The position numbers and the translations under genes are program-made. Positions 1-14,404 of a DNA stretch of 64,000 nucleotides are shown here, piece after piece. The stretch is from the NCBI RefSeq assembly GCF_016808095.1, contig NC_068980.1:14387388-14451387 (forward strand). Direction: 5' to 3'. Numbering within the stretch: the stretch's first letter is position 1; every line of letters begins with the position of its first letter. This stretch comes from Vigna angularis (lineage: Eukaryota; Streptophyta; Magnoliopsida; Fabales; Fabaceae). Below the pieces are notes generated by a model. That model worked only from the letters and a program-made list of their open reading frames with translations. It ran no database searches and was not told the DNA's origin.

Positions 1-1370
1 ACAACTAATCCTCCTTGGATCAGTCCCAACCATTCTCAAATGAACATCATAAGTCAACCATTGTTTTTAACATTTACAAAGTAACATATTAAACATACCT
101 AAAGAAAACACAATAAAATAGAGTTAGGCTATGTTACTCTTGCTCAGCAAGAATATTTATTTGCTCAGCAAATAGTGCATAAAAGCATACTCACCCAACA
201 ACTAGATAACTAGCCCAACGAGATTATCATTGGAACTCATAGGCTTAAATTCTGTCAAAGTCGTTCAGTGAGATTTGTCTTGCCAACCAGTGTCAAGTTA
301 GTGCGCTATCTTACTCTAGTTTCGACTAACAAGATTATTCTCGCCCAACGACCACCAAGTCAATAGCTCTCTAACTTTGACTTCGCCTAGTGAGTATATT
401 CTCGCCTAGCGAGTATATTCTTGCCCAACAATTATCAAGTCAGTGAGTTTTCTGACTTTAGTTTACCTAACAAGTATATTCTCACCTAACGACCACCTAG
501 TCAATAGCTCTCTAACTTCGACTTTGCCCATTGAGTATATTCTCGCCTAGCGAGTTTGCATAATTCTGCAGAACATAAATCTGTAGATTTATGTCATTCA
601 AACCTTACAAATCAGTCCAAAACAATCACAAATGCCAAAACACACCAACAGTCATATTGTACTTAATGACTCAATTAATCTCAAATGTAATACTAACCAA
701 ACAACATACCCAATTACAATTCATATAAGCCAAATTAAATCTTAAATCAACTTCATATATCATATTTTATTAGGAAACTCAATCACAGAAACCAAATATT
801 GTACAAGTATACAATTATCAATTACAAGGTATTTATCAGTTAATAACAATGCAATTAGCTTCCCTTACCTGAAAAACAAACCAAATTACTCAAGAACCTT
901 AAAAACACCTCCAGACGCACGTAAAGATCTATCTGCCCCTATGAACAACACAAACACGATTAGGACACACCATTAGGACCACTGATCAACAAAGGCGAGT
1001 AAAGAAAACTCAAACATTACATGCGAGCAAAAGAAAAGACACATGTACAGAAAGAACAAACCGACCAAGAAAAAGGACATAAAACCAACTTACTTTATTT
1101 AAGAAACTGATCAGTCAGGAATTGAGAGCTCATCTCAGGGATCACCCTAGCAGTCTTCGATATTCAAACAGATGAACAAGAGGTAAGAAAACCTAGAGAG
1201 ACGGGAGAAAGCTCTAAAGGAAAGGTTTTTAGAGAGATAATGTGTTTTTAAATAATGAAACTCATTTATAAAAATGTTATTTATATTTTAAACTTTTAAT
1301 ATTAAAATAATCAAGTCTTACCATTTTAAACACATTATCAATTCAAAACATGACTTTCTAGGCTCTTACA
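1..1370. repeat. LTR fragment, probably Ty3/gypsy chromovirus type, cut by window start
   Basis: No coding potential. Bases 200-560 hold imperfect repeats of CTCGCCTAGCGAGTATATT and CGCCCAACG. The block near 541-600 (tagcgag.ttgcataat.ctgcagaac) matches 33726-33770, and the right end (ggctcttaca, 1361-1370) corresponds to the right end of the solo LTR at 34818 (ggttattaca). I therefore read this as the right part of an LTR of the same family. Its left end lies outside the window. Orientation is uncertain: starting with TGTAAGAGCC on the minus strand would suit a gypsy LTR. Confidence 0.5.
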
Positions 1371-2105
1371 AGTTTTAAGATAATTGGATGTGTGTGTATG
1401 TGTAAGGAATATGATGGAAGCAACACCACTCTTCAAGTTAGAGCAGCCACACGAATCAGAAGAATGCAGTAGAATGAATTGATGAAGGAAGACGCAGGTG
1501 CATGCCAAGTGTTTGTGAAATGATTCAGTGGAGGTTTGGTGAGTGTGTGAGGTTTCTCAAGCTCATAAGGTCTTCCAAGAGGAAAGGAAGCTAGAGGAAG
1601 GAATGCAAAATAAGCACAAGAAGGTTTGAACTCTGAGGATAAGCCTGGAGTAAACTCAACATCATTTCATTATCTCTTCAAAGTTTATTTTTACATGGAG
1701 ATGAGCCTCTCTTTTATAAGTGAAGAGAGGGCTCTAAATCTGAATGTGCCAAGCTTCTAAGATCACTAAAGAAGAGTATCTAAGATGCTACTAAGCTTGG
1801 GCTGCAAGTCTCACACGAAACACATTAAAAACGTGTTTTTAAAATCTGAATTCTGGTGCGTTTTGGCTGGGCGTAGGCTGGCAGTGGCTGAGCGCGACTT
1901 CCAATCTGGAAGGAAATTTGCCTTGTATTCTCAATCCGGAAGCTAATAGATCTAATCCGGAAAATTCCATTTTTATCCCTTCTTTTTCCTCCCTTGCTTC
2001 CTTTGGCTCACCAAGCTTCCTTGGTTTATTCTCCATGGTCTTCAACCTTTATTTAAGGCCTACAAAACAATTCAAATGTATTTTAGCAAAGAGAATACTT
2101 CTAAG
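1371..2105 (-). repeat. Probable antisense LTR remnant
   Basis: This stretch has higher GC than its surroundings and no convincing protein. On the minus strand a TATAAAAG box lies at 1711-1718 and a second AT-rich core (ccttaaataaagg) near 2050-2060, as in LTR promoters. It carries an inverted pair gaagcttccggat/atccggaag-like and repeated 'ccaagctt' motifs. No second copy occurs in the window, so the termini are unproven. Confidence 0.3.
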
Positions 2106-2971
<866 letters not shown>

Positions 2972-3063
2972 ATAATAGTTGTAAAGATGTTACATAAATA
3001 ACTTATAGTTATATAATCGTAAAGTTATGTCTATTCTAATAGTCAATATATGATATCTTAATC

Positions 3064-3996
3064 AAGGTTATCAAACTCACGAGTTAACTCGTTAACTTGA
3101 ACGTGTTTGCATTCTTAGTTCTGACCTCCGAGTTAACTCGGAAGCAAACTCAGTTTTCGAGTAAATTTGGTGAAATTATAACCGAACTTGGTGGGATAGG
3201 TTAGAATCGTGATTTTGCAGGACTTTACGAGTTTGAAATAGGACAAAACGAAGAAAAAGGAAGTCCTTTTGAGTTTAGGGCATCGTCATGTTTCGCTATC
3301 GTTCGTGGTCACACTTCGTTGACTTGCCTTCGCGTTCGTCGTTCACCTGGTTAGTGCTCGTCGTTCAACTACTTCATGGTCGCGCTCTGTTCATCTAGTT
3401 CCCACTCACTGTCGTTCTCGTCGCTGCCGCTCCTGATCTCGGCTCCTTCGATCTCGCCTCCTTCGATCTCCTTTGACCTCTGCGTGTGGAATGAAGTTTT
3501 TTTATTTGAACGTTACAACCCTTAAATGACACTGTTTGTGCTTTTATTAAAGAAATTAAATCGTTAGGGTTTTAATCCCCTCCACTTCTACTATTTGTAT
3601 GTTTCTATCTTTTATGTTTTTTTTATTTTAGTATGTAAATATTTAATATTAAAGTAAAGTTGAGTCCTCTCTCACTTATTATTTTGGATCATTGGTCTCC
3701 TTTTACTATGCTAAACTTTTGGGCCAATATTAACTTTAACAACTTATTTTTTAACTCAACTGTCAACTATATTCAATTAAAATTATGACAAAAAAATAAT
3801 AATATTAAAAAAATATTTAAATATATATAATATGATAAACTAATAATTATAATAATACTATAAAAAAATAAAAACATTATTTATAACATTATAAATATTA
3901 AATTACTCTATTATTTATAAATATTTTAAAATATTTTTACACGAAGTTACGAGTTTACTATTCGAGTTTACATAAACTCTCGAATTTGACAACCTT
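3064..3996. mobile_element. Non-autonomous Mutator-like TIR element (933 bp)
   Basis: The left end AAGGTTATCAAACTCACGAG and the reverse complement of the right end, AAGGTTGTCAAATTCGAGAG, form imperfect terminal inverted repeats. The element is flanked by ATCTTAATC (3055-3063) and ATCTTAATT (3997-4005), 8 of 9 identical. A 9-bp target duplication is typical of Mutator-like elements. The interior contains a GC-rich, CGTTCGTCG/CTCGCC-rich stretch (3280-3490), possibly captured host DNA, but no transposase. Confidence 0.7.
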
Positions 3997-4005
3997 ATCT
4001 TAATT

Positions 4006-4879
4006 AATTTTTGTGAATTTTTTTTTTGTTTATTTTTTACATTTTACTCTTTTGTAAGGATTTTAATCATAAACTTATATTCTAACGTATGTTTTCTTGG
4101 TTGTTTGCAAAAATATATTTTCTAACTCATTATTACTACTGAAGGTTTTAAATTTTGTCATATCAGCATGATTTTTTTATAAAATTTATGATCATGTTTA
4201 TAACCTTACAATAGATATGTTAGAAGAAGGAAATTGTCAAATAAAATATAAGTGATATAATAAAAAGTATATAATTTTATTAAATTGTGTTTCTAAAAAA
4301 TAATTATCTTAACATAAAATATTTGTTATTACATTAATTATTAAAGCAAAAATTAACTAACAATGTTTGTCACAACGAATTATAAAACATAAAGAGATTT
4401 CACTTCAAAGATAAATAATTATGAAAAACAATATATCTTAGGAAACATCAATGCTTCGTTTGATTGGCAATACAACACTTTGTAATTTTCACTTCATTTG
4501 ATAATTAAAGACTTTAACATATATGATACATACATATAATCTCTAAAATAACAAAAATATTCTTGAAGCTTATTATTCCTACACATGGATTGTCTTCGTT
4601 TGTCTGATTGTCCAAATAACCCACAAATCACAAGTCTACTTCAAAATCACTTGGGATATAAGCTAAACCTATTTTATTTCAACAATTATTCAAACACAAA
4701 TTTATGTCAACTTTGGTTTAGTTATTTGTGTTGTATGGTCTTCACTTTTACATTATTTTGAGTAAAAGGTTATATGACTCAGTGCTGGTTGTTAGGTTTA
4801 TAAAGGAAGAGGTTCATTGGAGAAATACAATATCAATGAAACCTGAGTCCAACCTTATAAAGAATTGATATCACTCTCT
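4006..4879. other. AT-rich intergenic DNA, nothing recognised
   Basis: No ORF of substance, RNA gene or paired termini on either strand. Confidence 0.5.
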
Positions 4880-4982
4880 ATCCAAAACCTTAAGGCAATG
4901 AGTTAATGAGTCTTGACCTTTATATAATACTCTACTTTTTCATTTATATGTGAGACTCATACTCAAACTTGAATTCCTAACA
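4880..4982. repeat. Small LTR-like dispersed repeat, copy 1
   Basis: The segment 'ccttaaggcaatgagttaa...gtgagactcatactcaaacttgaattcctaaca' resembles 16230-16332 (aactttaagataataagttt...gtgagacttaaactcatatttagattccaaca). Both end in a CAACA/TAACA-like LTR terminus. It may be a solo LTR of a small element; boundaries are uncertain. Confidence 0.35.
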
Positions 4983-5768
4983 CTAATATGAACTATCAAT
5001 TATAGAGATTGACTTTCAATGTAGCATGAAGCAGATATAGTGAATATATACATCCACGTTTGTTAGACAAAGAAGATGAAACTATTTGAGTTCAAAACCT
5101 CTCATCGGCCAAATAAAGATTTATAACGGATCTTTTTCTCAAGCTCTCTATAATATTATCCTTAAAAGAAGAAGATAAGTGAATGGTTAAGTGTTAAAAT
5201 AGTGTCATTTTTATCGTTGTCATTTTATCTTTTAAAAGTTTTATGAGAGAGTTTTACAATTTTATGGTAAAAGACAGAGAATTCACAAAGTCATCTTTCT
5301 AAAAGTTAAAAAAATTACAATTTTATCATTGTAAAAGTTGCTAAAAGAATTTATAATTTCATCCTTTCAAGGTTCACAAATATTTTTTTGTGTGCTTTAA
5401 GGTTTATTTATGTGCTTCCCTCTTCTTTAGTTGAAATGATTTACTTTTAACAGTAGACTTCAACAATTACAAACTAAATGTGAACAAAAATAGTGTTTTT
5501 CAAAATGTAAAAGAAAGTATCTTTATATGATATTTTAGATATAAAAGTAGTGATCCTTTGCTAAAAAAAATTTATTAAATAACCTAAAGTGTACTTGAAA
5601 AAAAAGTTAAGAATTTAGACAAGACACCAATAATTAATAATATTGTTAAAAGTAATTAATTCTTTTTTTAGTATCAAATATTGTAAAAAATAGCGAGTAC
5701 TATTTTAAAAAGCATCAACGTCAAGGGAGAAGGAAAGTAAGAAAGTTCTAAAGTTATACATTTGTTCA
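4983..5768. other. AT-rich intergenic DNA, nothing recognised
   Basis: Repeated 'acaattttat' and 'taaaagtt' words near 5220-5360 only. No gene evidence. Confidence 0.5.
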
Positions 5769-5777
5769 TTAATTTAA

Positions 5778-6770
5778 GGTTTAAACCTTCATTTGGTCCT
5801 CGTATTTGTGTGTCAATCTCAAGTAAGTCCTCGTTTTTTTTTCCGTCTCAATCGGGTCTATAAACTTGTAAAAATGAGCCAATTAAGTCATCCCCGTTAA
5901 GTTATCACTGACGTCGACTGCCTGTGATGACGTGGTGCACACTTAAAATGCTGATGTGACAGTGTTATATTACGTGGAATTTTTTTAGGTGAAGCTAGCC
6001 GTCGCAACAGTGTCATTCCCCACCATCCTCGCCGCCATGGCCAACCACCACGCCACTGCCTATCCTTCTCTTGTCGCCAATGCCGCGAGCAACGCCGCAT
6101 CCACCATAAACACCCAGAATCGCGGGCAACCTCATCGCTTCACCATGAACCACGAACGCTGCCATCACCACAGTCTCGCCGCCACCAAACCCTAGCACAG
6201 TGCCGCCATCACCTCGCACAACCATCACCTCCTCGCGTAGTTCACCTGCAACCCAAATCGCAGCGAAAAAATCATCTTCTTCACCATCACGTCGCGCCTT
6301 CATCACCAACCTAGAATCACGAAGAACCCTAAAACCCCAACATCTCTAATAACTACGCGCTGCCTCCATTCAAACTTGCAATCAAGACAACACAAAAGAT
6401 CCAATAAAGCCCCAAATCAAAACCCTAAGTCGCGATCCATATTCTCCACCATCCAAAAAAATCCCAGATTCAAAATCTGCTCTTTCCTTCAAACACACCC
6501 CCAACCCTAACTGTACAACCTTTGCAAACCCGACAACAAAAATTGAACAATAAAGGAAGTATAAAAATAAATTAAAAAAAGGAAAGAAATTCTAGCTGTG
6601 ACACGATGAGTAGATCGAACGTGTGACACGGTGAGTAGATCTAGCATTTCTAAATCAACAAAGGGGATGTCACAAACGATTCATACCGGAAAATAATCTA
6701 AATCGGAGCCGGCGATAGAAAGTGTGAAGCTTGCCGGAAAATTGGAGGCACCCGTTGCATCAATAAGTAG

Positions 6771-6869
<99 letters not shown>

Positions 6870-7253
6870 CGAGAGATAGGAGAACATAAACCTGCAACCA
6901 AGACAACACAAAAGATCCAAGAAAAGCCCCAAAACATCTAGAGGCCGCCGCGGCCGGTGGGGCGATTCTGGGAGGGTTTTGGGTTTCCTGTGACAGTAGA
7001 AAAAGTATAAAAATTTAACACATCCACGTGGAATTGTTGATTGTACAATAGATCATCCATTCAATTTAATATACAATGCCACGTCATATAAAAAAAATAC
7101 AGCTCAGCACAGTTAAACGTCGTAGTGAAAACTTAACGGAGAAGGCTTAATTGGCTCAATTTTACAAGTTTATGGATCCGATTGAGACCGAAAAAAACAA
7201 GGACCCACTTGAGATTGGCACACAAATACAAGGATCAAATGAGGGTTTAAACC
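5778..7253. mobile_element. Long-TIR Mutator-like element (1,476 bp) with GC-rich interior
   Basis: Both ends are GGTTTAAACC. The left end (5778 to about 5917) and the reverse complement of the right end (about 7120-7253) match over roughly 120-140 bp, including 'gagccaattaag' and 'caatctcaagtaagtcc'-type text. The flanks TTAATTTAA (5769-5777) and TTCATTTAA (7254-7262) agree at 8 of 9, consistent with a 9-bp Mutator-type duplication. The interior (5990-6560) is markedly GC-richer and gene-like. A segment near 6376-6418 recurs near 6892-6934 (gacaacacaaaagatccaa). No transposase is present. Confidence 0.72.
6774..6863. repeat. (GA)n microsatellite, about 45 units
   Basis: Pure GA run inside the 5778-7253 element. 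It creates false Ser-Leu ORFs on the minus strand. Confidence 0.98.
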
Positions 7254-7262
7254 TTCATTTAA

Positions 7263-7383
7263 TAATACATATTTAAATATTTGCATGCTATATATATGGT
7301 ATTTAGATAATATAAAATCATTTAACAAAAAGTATACTTTTATTATTTATCTAAATTATATATTTTTTAATGATTTAATAAGA

Positions 7384-7422
<39 letters not shown>

Positions 7423-7916
7423 TACATCATATTTAATTCACAATATTTAAATTAATATTATTAACAAAATAAATGTATTCCTCAAAAATATATTTAGTAA
7501 ATAATCTCAAATCAACTTAACATCATAGTTTTAAATTTTTGGGGTCTATCCTCACCACACACCAAATCGTCATAAATCACATTTTTAAATGTACTGATAC
7601 AAAAAATATCACACTAAAAAGTAACACTTAGAAATGGTAAATAAATTTGTTTTAATGTGTATTATTCAAATCCGTTTTTATTTTGACAAGCAATTTCTCC
7701 ATTAGCTCGACATAAGTATGGACATGAGTAACAATTAATTTTTTTCAATTGAATATAAGGATAGAATTGATATAAATATATTTGTTTCATTTCATACCCT
7801 CAGAATACTTATTTCTATCATCATCTCCATCTTACTAGTTATCTTTATCTTCAAAAAATCCCCGTTTAAATTACTAAAGTACTTGTAGAATAACCTAAAA
7901 AGCTTTTATAAATATA
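7263..7916. other. AT-rich intergenic DNA with short (AT)n
   Basis: Holds an AT run at 7389-7416 and otherwise unremarkable AT-rich sequence. No gene evidence. Confidence 0.5.
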
Positions 7917-8090
7917 CTAGGATATAAAGTAAGTTTCACATAGAATAAAACAAGTGATGAATATGAGTTTATATACACATAAGATGGTAATAAGTTTTTG
8001 GAGTGGTACCAAAAGAAAATCCGTGAGGGCTTGACCCGCGGACAATATCTCTCTAGTGAAGATCTATCTATATATTATTCTTATAACCAT
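7917..8090. repeat. Degraded copy of the 8475 LTR-like repeat
   Basis: 'aggatataaagtaagtttcaca', 'gtttatatacacataagat' and 'aaatccgtgag' recur in the same order at 8480-8600. Same orientation, more diverged. Confidence 0.5.
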
Positions 8091-8474
8091 TCATTTGGTA
8101 ATCTTTTATTCCTTTTATGATACTTTTTCCTATCTCTCTTCAAATTATTTAACTTTTTTATATCCATAAATTCACTCACATCTCTAATGTAATTTTTCTC
8201 TTATCAAGACCTAAATTACACATGTTTTTTTTTATTTGTACAATTATGTTCAAATGGTTTATTAATTTTAATTAATCAAATATTTTTTTAATTCTCATAT
8301 TTGATTACTTTTACTCCTATTTAATATTTTTATTTATTATTTATTTTTTCACATGAGAATGCTTCAATCTCCAATTTCTATTGTTTAATCAAGTAAAACC
8401 ATCATTCTTCACTAGGTAATATAATAAAATTACTTTTTATTCCTTTTTATCCTTAATTTTCATTTCATTTGAAG

Positions 8475-8653
8475 TGTTAGGATACAAAGAAAGTCCCACA
8501 TTAGATAAAATAAGAGATGTATATAGGTTTATATACACATAAGATTCCTCAATTGATAAGACGTCTTTTGGAGTAATATCAAAAGGAAATCCGTGAGAGA
8601 TTAGACAAAGCGAAAAATATCTTACCAAGTGTGGAGATCTATGCGTGTGTTTT
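8475..8653. repeat. TRIM-like or small copia LTR, copy 2
   Basis: Begins TGTTAGGATACAAAGAAAGT, followed by CCCACATT, an LTR-type start. It shares ordered blocks with 7917-8090. No PBS or partner LTR is visible nearby, so this is probably a solo LTR or fragment. Confidence 0.45.
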
Positions 8654-8832
8654 TTTAAATCATTATTCATTATCTCTTTCCATCTTATTATATTCTTGAT
8701 TATACATTTTATTTCTTTTGTGTTATTTCATTTAATGATGTATTTAAATCATTATTCATTATCTCTTTCCATCTTATTATATTCTTGATTATACATTTTA
8801 TTTCTTTTGTGTTATTTCATTTAATGATGTAT
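8654..8832. repeat. Perfect 89-bp tandem duplication
   Basis: Two adjacent copies with period 89 (8654-8742 and 8743-8831), both reading tttaaatcattattcattat through ttaatgatgta. No difference is visible between them. Confidence 0.93.
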
Positions 8833-10331
<1,499 letters not shown>

Positions 10332-11134
10332 CATACCTCAATAATTACCTCACTTATATCATACTCATCATATGCAAATAAAAATACATATCTTTAATCA
10401 TATACTTCAAACATATATAATTAATTTATTAATGTATATATCATACCCATCAATACATATTAACACACATCAACACACAAATATATACACACAATAAAAC
10501 ATCGTTTGAGCAACATCTTTTCCCACACTAGGAACAAACTTCCCTACTTAAACAGTCACTCTCCACTTGAGTGAGATTCATCTTGAGAGTTAAAATAAAC
10601 TATTTACTCTCCTCTTTCCCATGCTTAGCCAACTACTTGAGTGTTCATTGCTTGAGTGTCCTACCAATACTTGAGCAATATACACATCAACATATTCCAA
10701 AAAAATTTCCAACATTCACTAGTACTTCAATGCCTTCAAAGTAACTACATGATTCTCCAAGAATCTAGAACTCTTGCATACCAACCTTTAACTTCTCAAG
10801 TGCTCAAGCCAACAATTAAGCATCTAGCATATCACTTAAACATCTAACATACGCTTAATTATACATACTTCCAAAGGAGAGATAATTGCATTAATATTGC
10901 CCTTGATCAAGCTAAAAACTCTTGCTTGTGTTACACATCTCATGACTTGAGCATTCATGTTGAGTTGCTCAAGTGATAGTAAAAGATGAGTGTAATCATT
11001 ATACGCATTACTTAAGTAGAGTGAGATATCGCTTGAGCAATATTTACATTGCTTTTGATCTTTCAATCAAAACTCAATAATATATATCCTCCATTTCATT
11101 CAAAATAATGAAGAAAACATACATATACTCACTT

Positions 11135-11138
<4 letters not shown>
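10332..11138. other. Intergenic DNA, no gene seen
   Basis: Recurrent 'cttgagtg/cttgagca' words (10530-11060) hint at a degraded repeat. No structure can be assigned. Confidence 0.4.

Positions 11139-11184
<46 letters not shown>
11139..11184. repeat. (AT)n microsatellite
   Basis: About 23 AT units. Confidence 0.95.
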
Positions 11185-11190
<6 letters not shown>

Positions 11191-12342
11191 TTGTGTCAAC
11201 CCTCGATGCACACTTCTAAATAATCAAATATAGAGATAACTATTAACTCCTCTCACTTAAGTTGAAGTATTCTTACCAACAAAGCTTTTTTCTAACACTT
11301 TTCAAAAATCCAATCAAATGGAGATAAGTCCCTAGAGGTCAAACCCTCACCAATAGTAACTCCTCTAAACAAGCCACCCAAAATGGATAAATAAAAATTA
11401 GGAAATGATAAACTTACCAAAGTTAATTTATTAGCCCATAGTAATCTCTATCTTTTCAATCCAAAAGGAGTAATATGAGAGCGCAACGATAATTAGAAGT
11501 CCTCTGAATTTAGGAAAAAAAATGATAAAATAATTTTAGAGATATACAATTTTAGATAAGATAAAGTATAAATATCTAACTTCTATTTATAAACCTCCAA
11601 ATTTTCATACATTTAAAATTAATTTTAAATAAAATTTAGGTTTGTGATATTGTTCATACTTAAAGTGACTAGTTAAAAAGATGGAAATAACTAAACTAGA
11701 TTTTACTTAAAGAAATATTGTTTGTCAGAGAAATGAACAAAAGAGTACAAGTTTATGATTTGGGTTCAGTGGGTGAAAGATTCAAATTTTCTTCCTCTTA
11801 TATCACATCGGATGAACAGAACAAATGAGATATTTTGTCAGACTGAACGGAAGAAAATAAAAACTTAATAATTATATCCCTAAAATAATAACATTTTAGA
11901 GAACAAAATGATATAATTTACAGTTAATTTTAGAGTAAGTCACAATAAATAATAATGATAAATTTGATGACATGAAATCCACAAAATTTTACTGTGTAAT
12001 ATTAACACAAACAAAAACAATGCATATATGTACGTAAAACATTATGATATTTTATGTATATATGAATAAGAGAAATATTAATTCCTTTTACATGAATTAA
12101 TGCATAATTTATTCACGTATCCTTTTAGAATTACTTGTAGTAATCCAAAACAACCGAAATAAGTTATCTAAAAACAATCTCTTGCCAGCAACTTGCCCTC
12201 ATAATGAATCCATTCAAGAATAGAAAAAAATATTAAAACACCAATAAAATTGAATATACTTACCAAAACTAAACTTTAGTAGGTCTAAAACTATATATCT
12301 TTTTTAAAATAAAAAATACGTTTTTCACCAAATCCTCTTAAT
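11185..12342. other. AT-rich intergenic DNA, nothing recognised
   Basis: No credible ORF or repeat boundary. Confidence 0.5.
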
Positions 12343-12347
12343 CTTAA

Positions 12348-12784
12348 TGTTTCGGTTGAATTTGTCCGAAGGTCGGTCGTCCTTCCTTGCTCTGTTCTCT
12401 TTTGATCTTTAATCTCTTTGAGAATGCAATCCACTTTGATGAGTTGTTGACCTGCAGAAGACACTCCGACGCTCAAGTCAGATATGTTTCATAAAGAGGT
12501 CTATATTTTATTGTAATAGATTAAGCTTCCTGGACATCAATTATATATTTATAGGACTTGTGACAGCCAAGTCCATTGATTAATCATTACTGCAATATAT
12601 TTTTAGACAATACAACCTGTCAATCACTCATAAATAGCGTATATTCGCATTCAATATGACCATTAAATTAATTGGCCATTAATGATATTTACCTTTTCCT
12701 TACTAGTGTTTGACTGACAGCCGATCAGTTGCCTATTTTGGCTCCAGATTCTCCTTAGTCGATTGATCACCAGAGTATAATACA
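12348..12784 (-). repeat. 3' LTR of the 12348-14843 element
   Basis: 437 bp, closely similar to 14405-14843 along its length. The main visible differences are an extra CAGAGTATA-like insert near the right end here and an extra 'tatata' block in the partner. A minus-strand TATA (tataaatata) lies at about 12542-12554. Confidence 0.85.
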
Positions 12785-12859
12785 TTAACCCCTCAAGCCC
12801 CGAGCAGCTGTTTGTAGGTGCGAAGGGGTTTAACTTTTTGTAGTTGAGTCGTGGTAGGA

Positions 12860-13610
12860 GCGGTTTGAGCTGGTCACTAGAAGACCATAGTTGAATGTCT
12901 TCGTATGGCCGCCGAGGATTGCTAATGAGTAGATCACTAAAAGACACAAGTGAGATGATTACTTGGTCGCCCAAGATTGCTAGTGAGATGGTCACTAGAA
13001 GACCATAATTGAATGTCTTCATATGGCCGCCCGGGATTGCTAGTGAGTAGATCACTAGAAGACACAAGTGAACTGATCACTTGGTCGCCCAAGATTGCTA
13101 GTGAGATGGTCACTAGAAGACCATAGTTGAATGTCTTCATATGGTTGCCCGGGATTGCTAGTGAGTAGATCACTAGAAGACACAAGTGAACTGATCACTT
13201 GGCCGCCCAGGATTTCTAGTGAGCTGGTCACTAGAAGACCATAGTTGAATGTCTTCGTATGGCCTCCCAGGATTGCTAGTGAGTAGATCACTAGAAGACA
13301 CAAGTGAGCTGATCACTTGGCCGCCCAGGATTGCTAGTGAGCTGGTCACTAGAAGACCATAGTTGAATGTCTTCGTATGGCCGTCCGGGATTGCTAGTGA
13401 GTAGATCACTAGAAGACACAAGTGAGTTGATCACTTGGCCGCCCAGGATTGCTAGTGAGCTGGTCACTAGAAGACCATAGTTGAATGTCTTTGTATGGCC
13501 GCCCAGGATTGCTAGTGAGTAGATCACCAGAAGACACAAGTGAGCTGGTCACTTGGCTGCCCAGGATTGCTAGTGAGCTGGTCACCAAAAGAACATGGTT
13601 GAACGTAAGT
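12860..13610. repeat. 118-bp tandem array, about 6 copies
   Basis: The motif 'agaccatagttgaatgtctt' recurs every 118 bp from about 12882. Each unit contains two related halves around GCTAGTGAG(C/T) with (T/C)GGTCACTAGAAGA or AGATCACTAGAAGA. It sits inside the LTR element, next to its 3' end. The resulting 82-residue minus-strand ORFs repeat with the same period and are not genes. Confidence 0.93.
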
Positions 13611-14240
13611 CTGGACCTTCCTGCACATGATATTCTTACTCACAAAAATATGTGTTAAGTAAACACTTCAATATATTATAAATTATAATAAAAAGTCACT
13701 AGAACCTGATAAGGTTAAACGTAGGATTGAATCTTCCTATGCAAGATATTTTTACTCACAAAAATGAGTTAAACAAATATATTATAATTTATAAATTATA
13801 ATGAAAAGTGGAACCTGTCAAGGTTGAACGTAGGAGTGAACCTTCCTGTGCAGAATATTTTTATTTTTAATCACAAAAATATGAGTTAAACAAATATATT
13901 ATAATTTATAAATTATAATGAAAAGTGGAACCTGTCAAGGTTGAACGTAGGACTGATCTTCATGTCCATAATATTTTTACTCACAAAAATATGAGTTAAA
14001 CAAATATATTATACTTTATAAATTATAATGAAAAGTGGAACCTGTCAAGGTTGAACGTAGGAGTGAACCTTCCCGTGCAGAATATTTTTATTTTTAATCA
14101 CAAAAATATGAGTTAAACAAATATATTATAATTTATAAATTATAATGAAAAGTGGAACCTCCTTACTGTGTGCAGGATATTATAATTTATAAATTATAAT
14201 CAAAAGTGGAACCTGTGAAGGTTGAATGTAGAACTGAACC
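13611..14240. repeat. Second tandem array, about 110-120 bp unit, 5-6 copies
   Basis: Units contain 'gtggaacctgtcaaggttga', 'cacaaaaatatgagttaaac' and 'tataatttataaattataat'. Starts are near 13605, 13700, 13810, 13926, 14037 and 14150, with small indels between units. It abuts the 118-bp array at the shared word GTTGAACGTA. Confidence 0.88.
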
Positions 14241-14383
14241 TTGCTAAAAGTTCTCAAAACAAAAAACATGCAATTATTACGGAATTTTTTACTCTTGTTG
14301 CAAAACCTCGTATTAATTCGGAGTAGCGATGTCGAGACCGAGCGCACGTCTGGTTCCTTGTGGAATCATGGGGATGCCGTTCG

Positions 14384-14403
14384 GCCCCACGGTGGGCGCC
14401 AAA
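14384..14403 (-). other. Primer-binding-site candidate of the LTR element
   Basis: Minus-strand TTTTGGCGCCCACCGTGGGG lies directly inside the 5' LTR. The TGGCGCC core is typical of plant gypsy primer sites. The cognate tRNA was not identified. Confidence 0.65.
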
Positions 14404-14404
14404 A

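Noticed and set aside
6681..6937. Two minus-strand ORFs with long Ser-Leu runs
   Set aside because: Translation of the (GA)n microsatellite.
12663..13539. CRISPR-like regular repeat array and a set of 82-residue repeat proteins
   Set aside because: The 118-bp units are contiguous without unique spacers, and the window is plant nuclear DNA. The ORFs recur with the array period and sit inside an LTR element.
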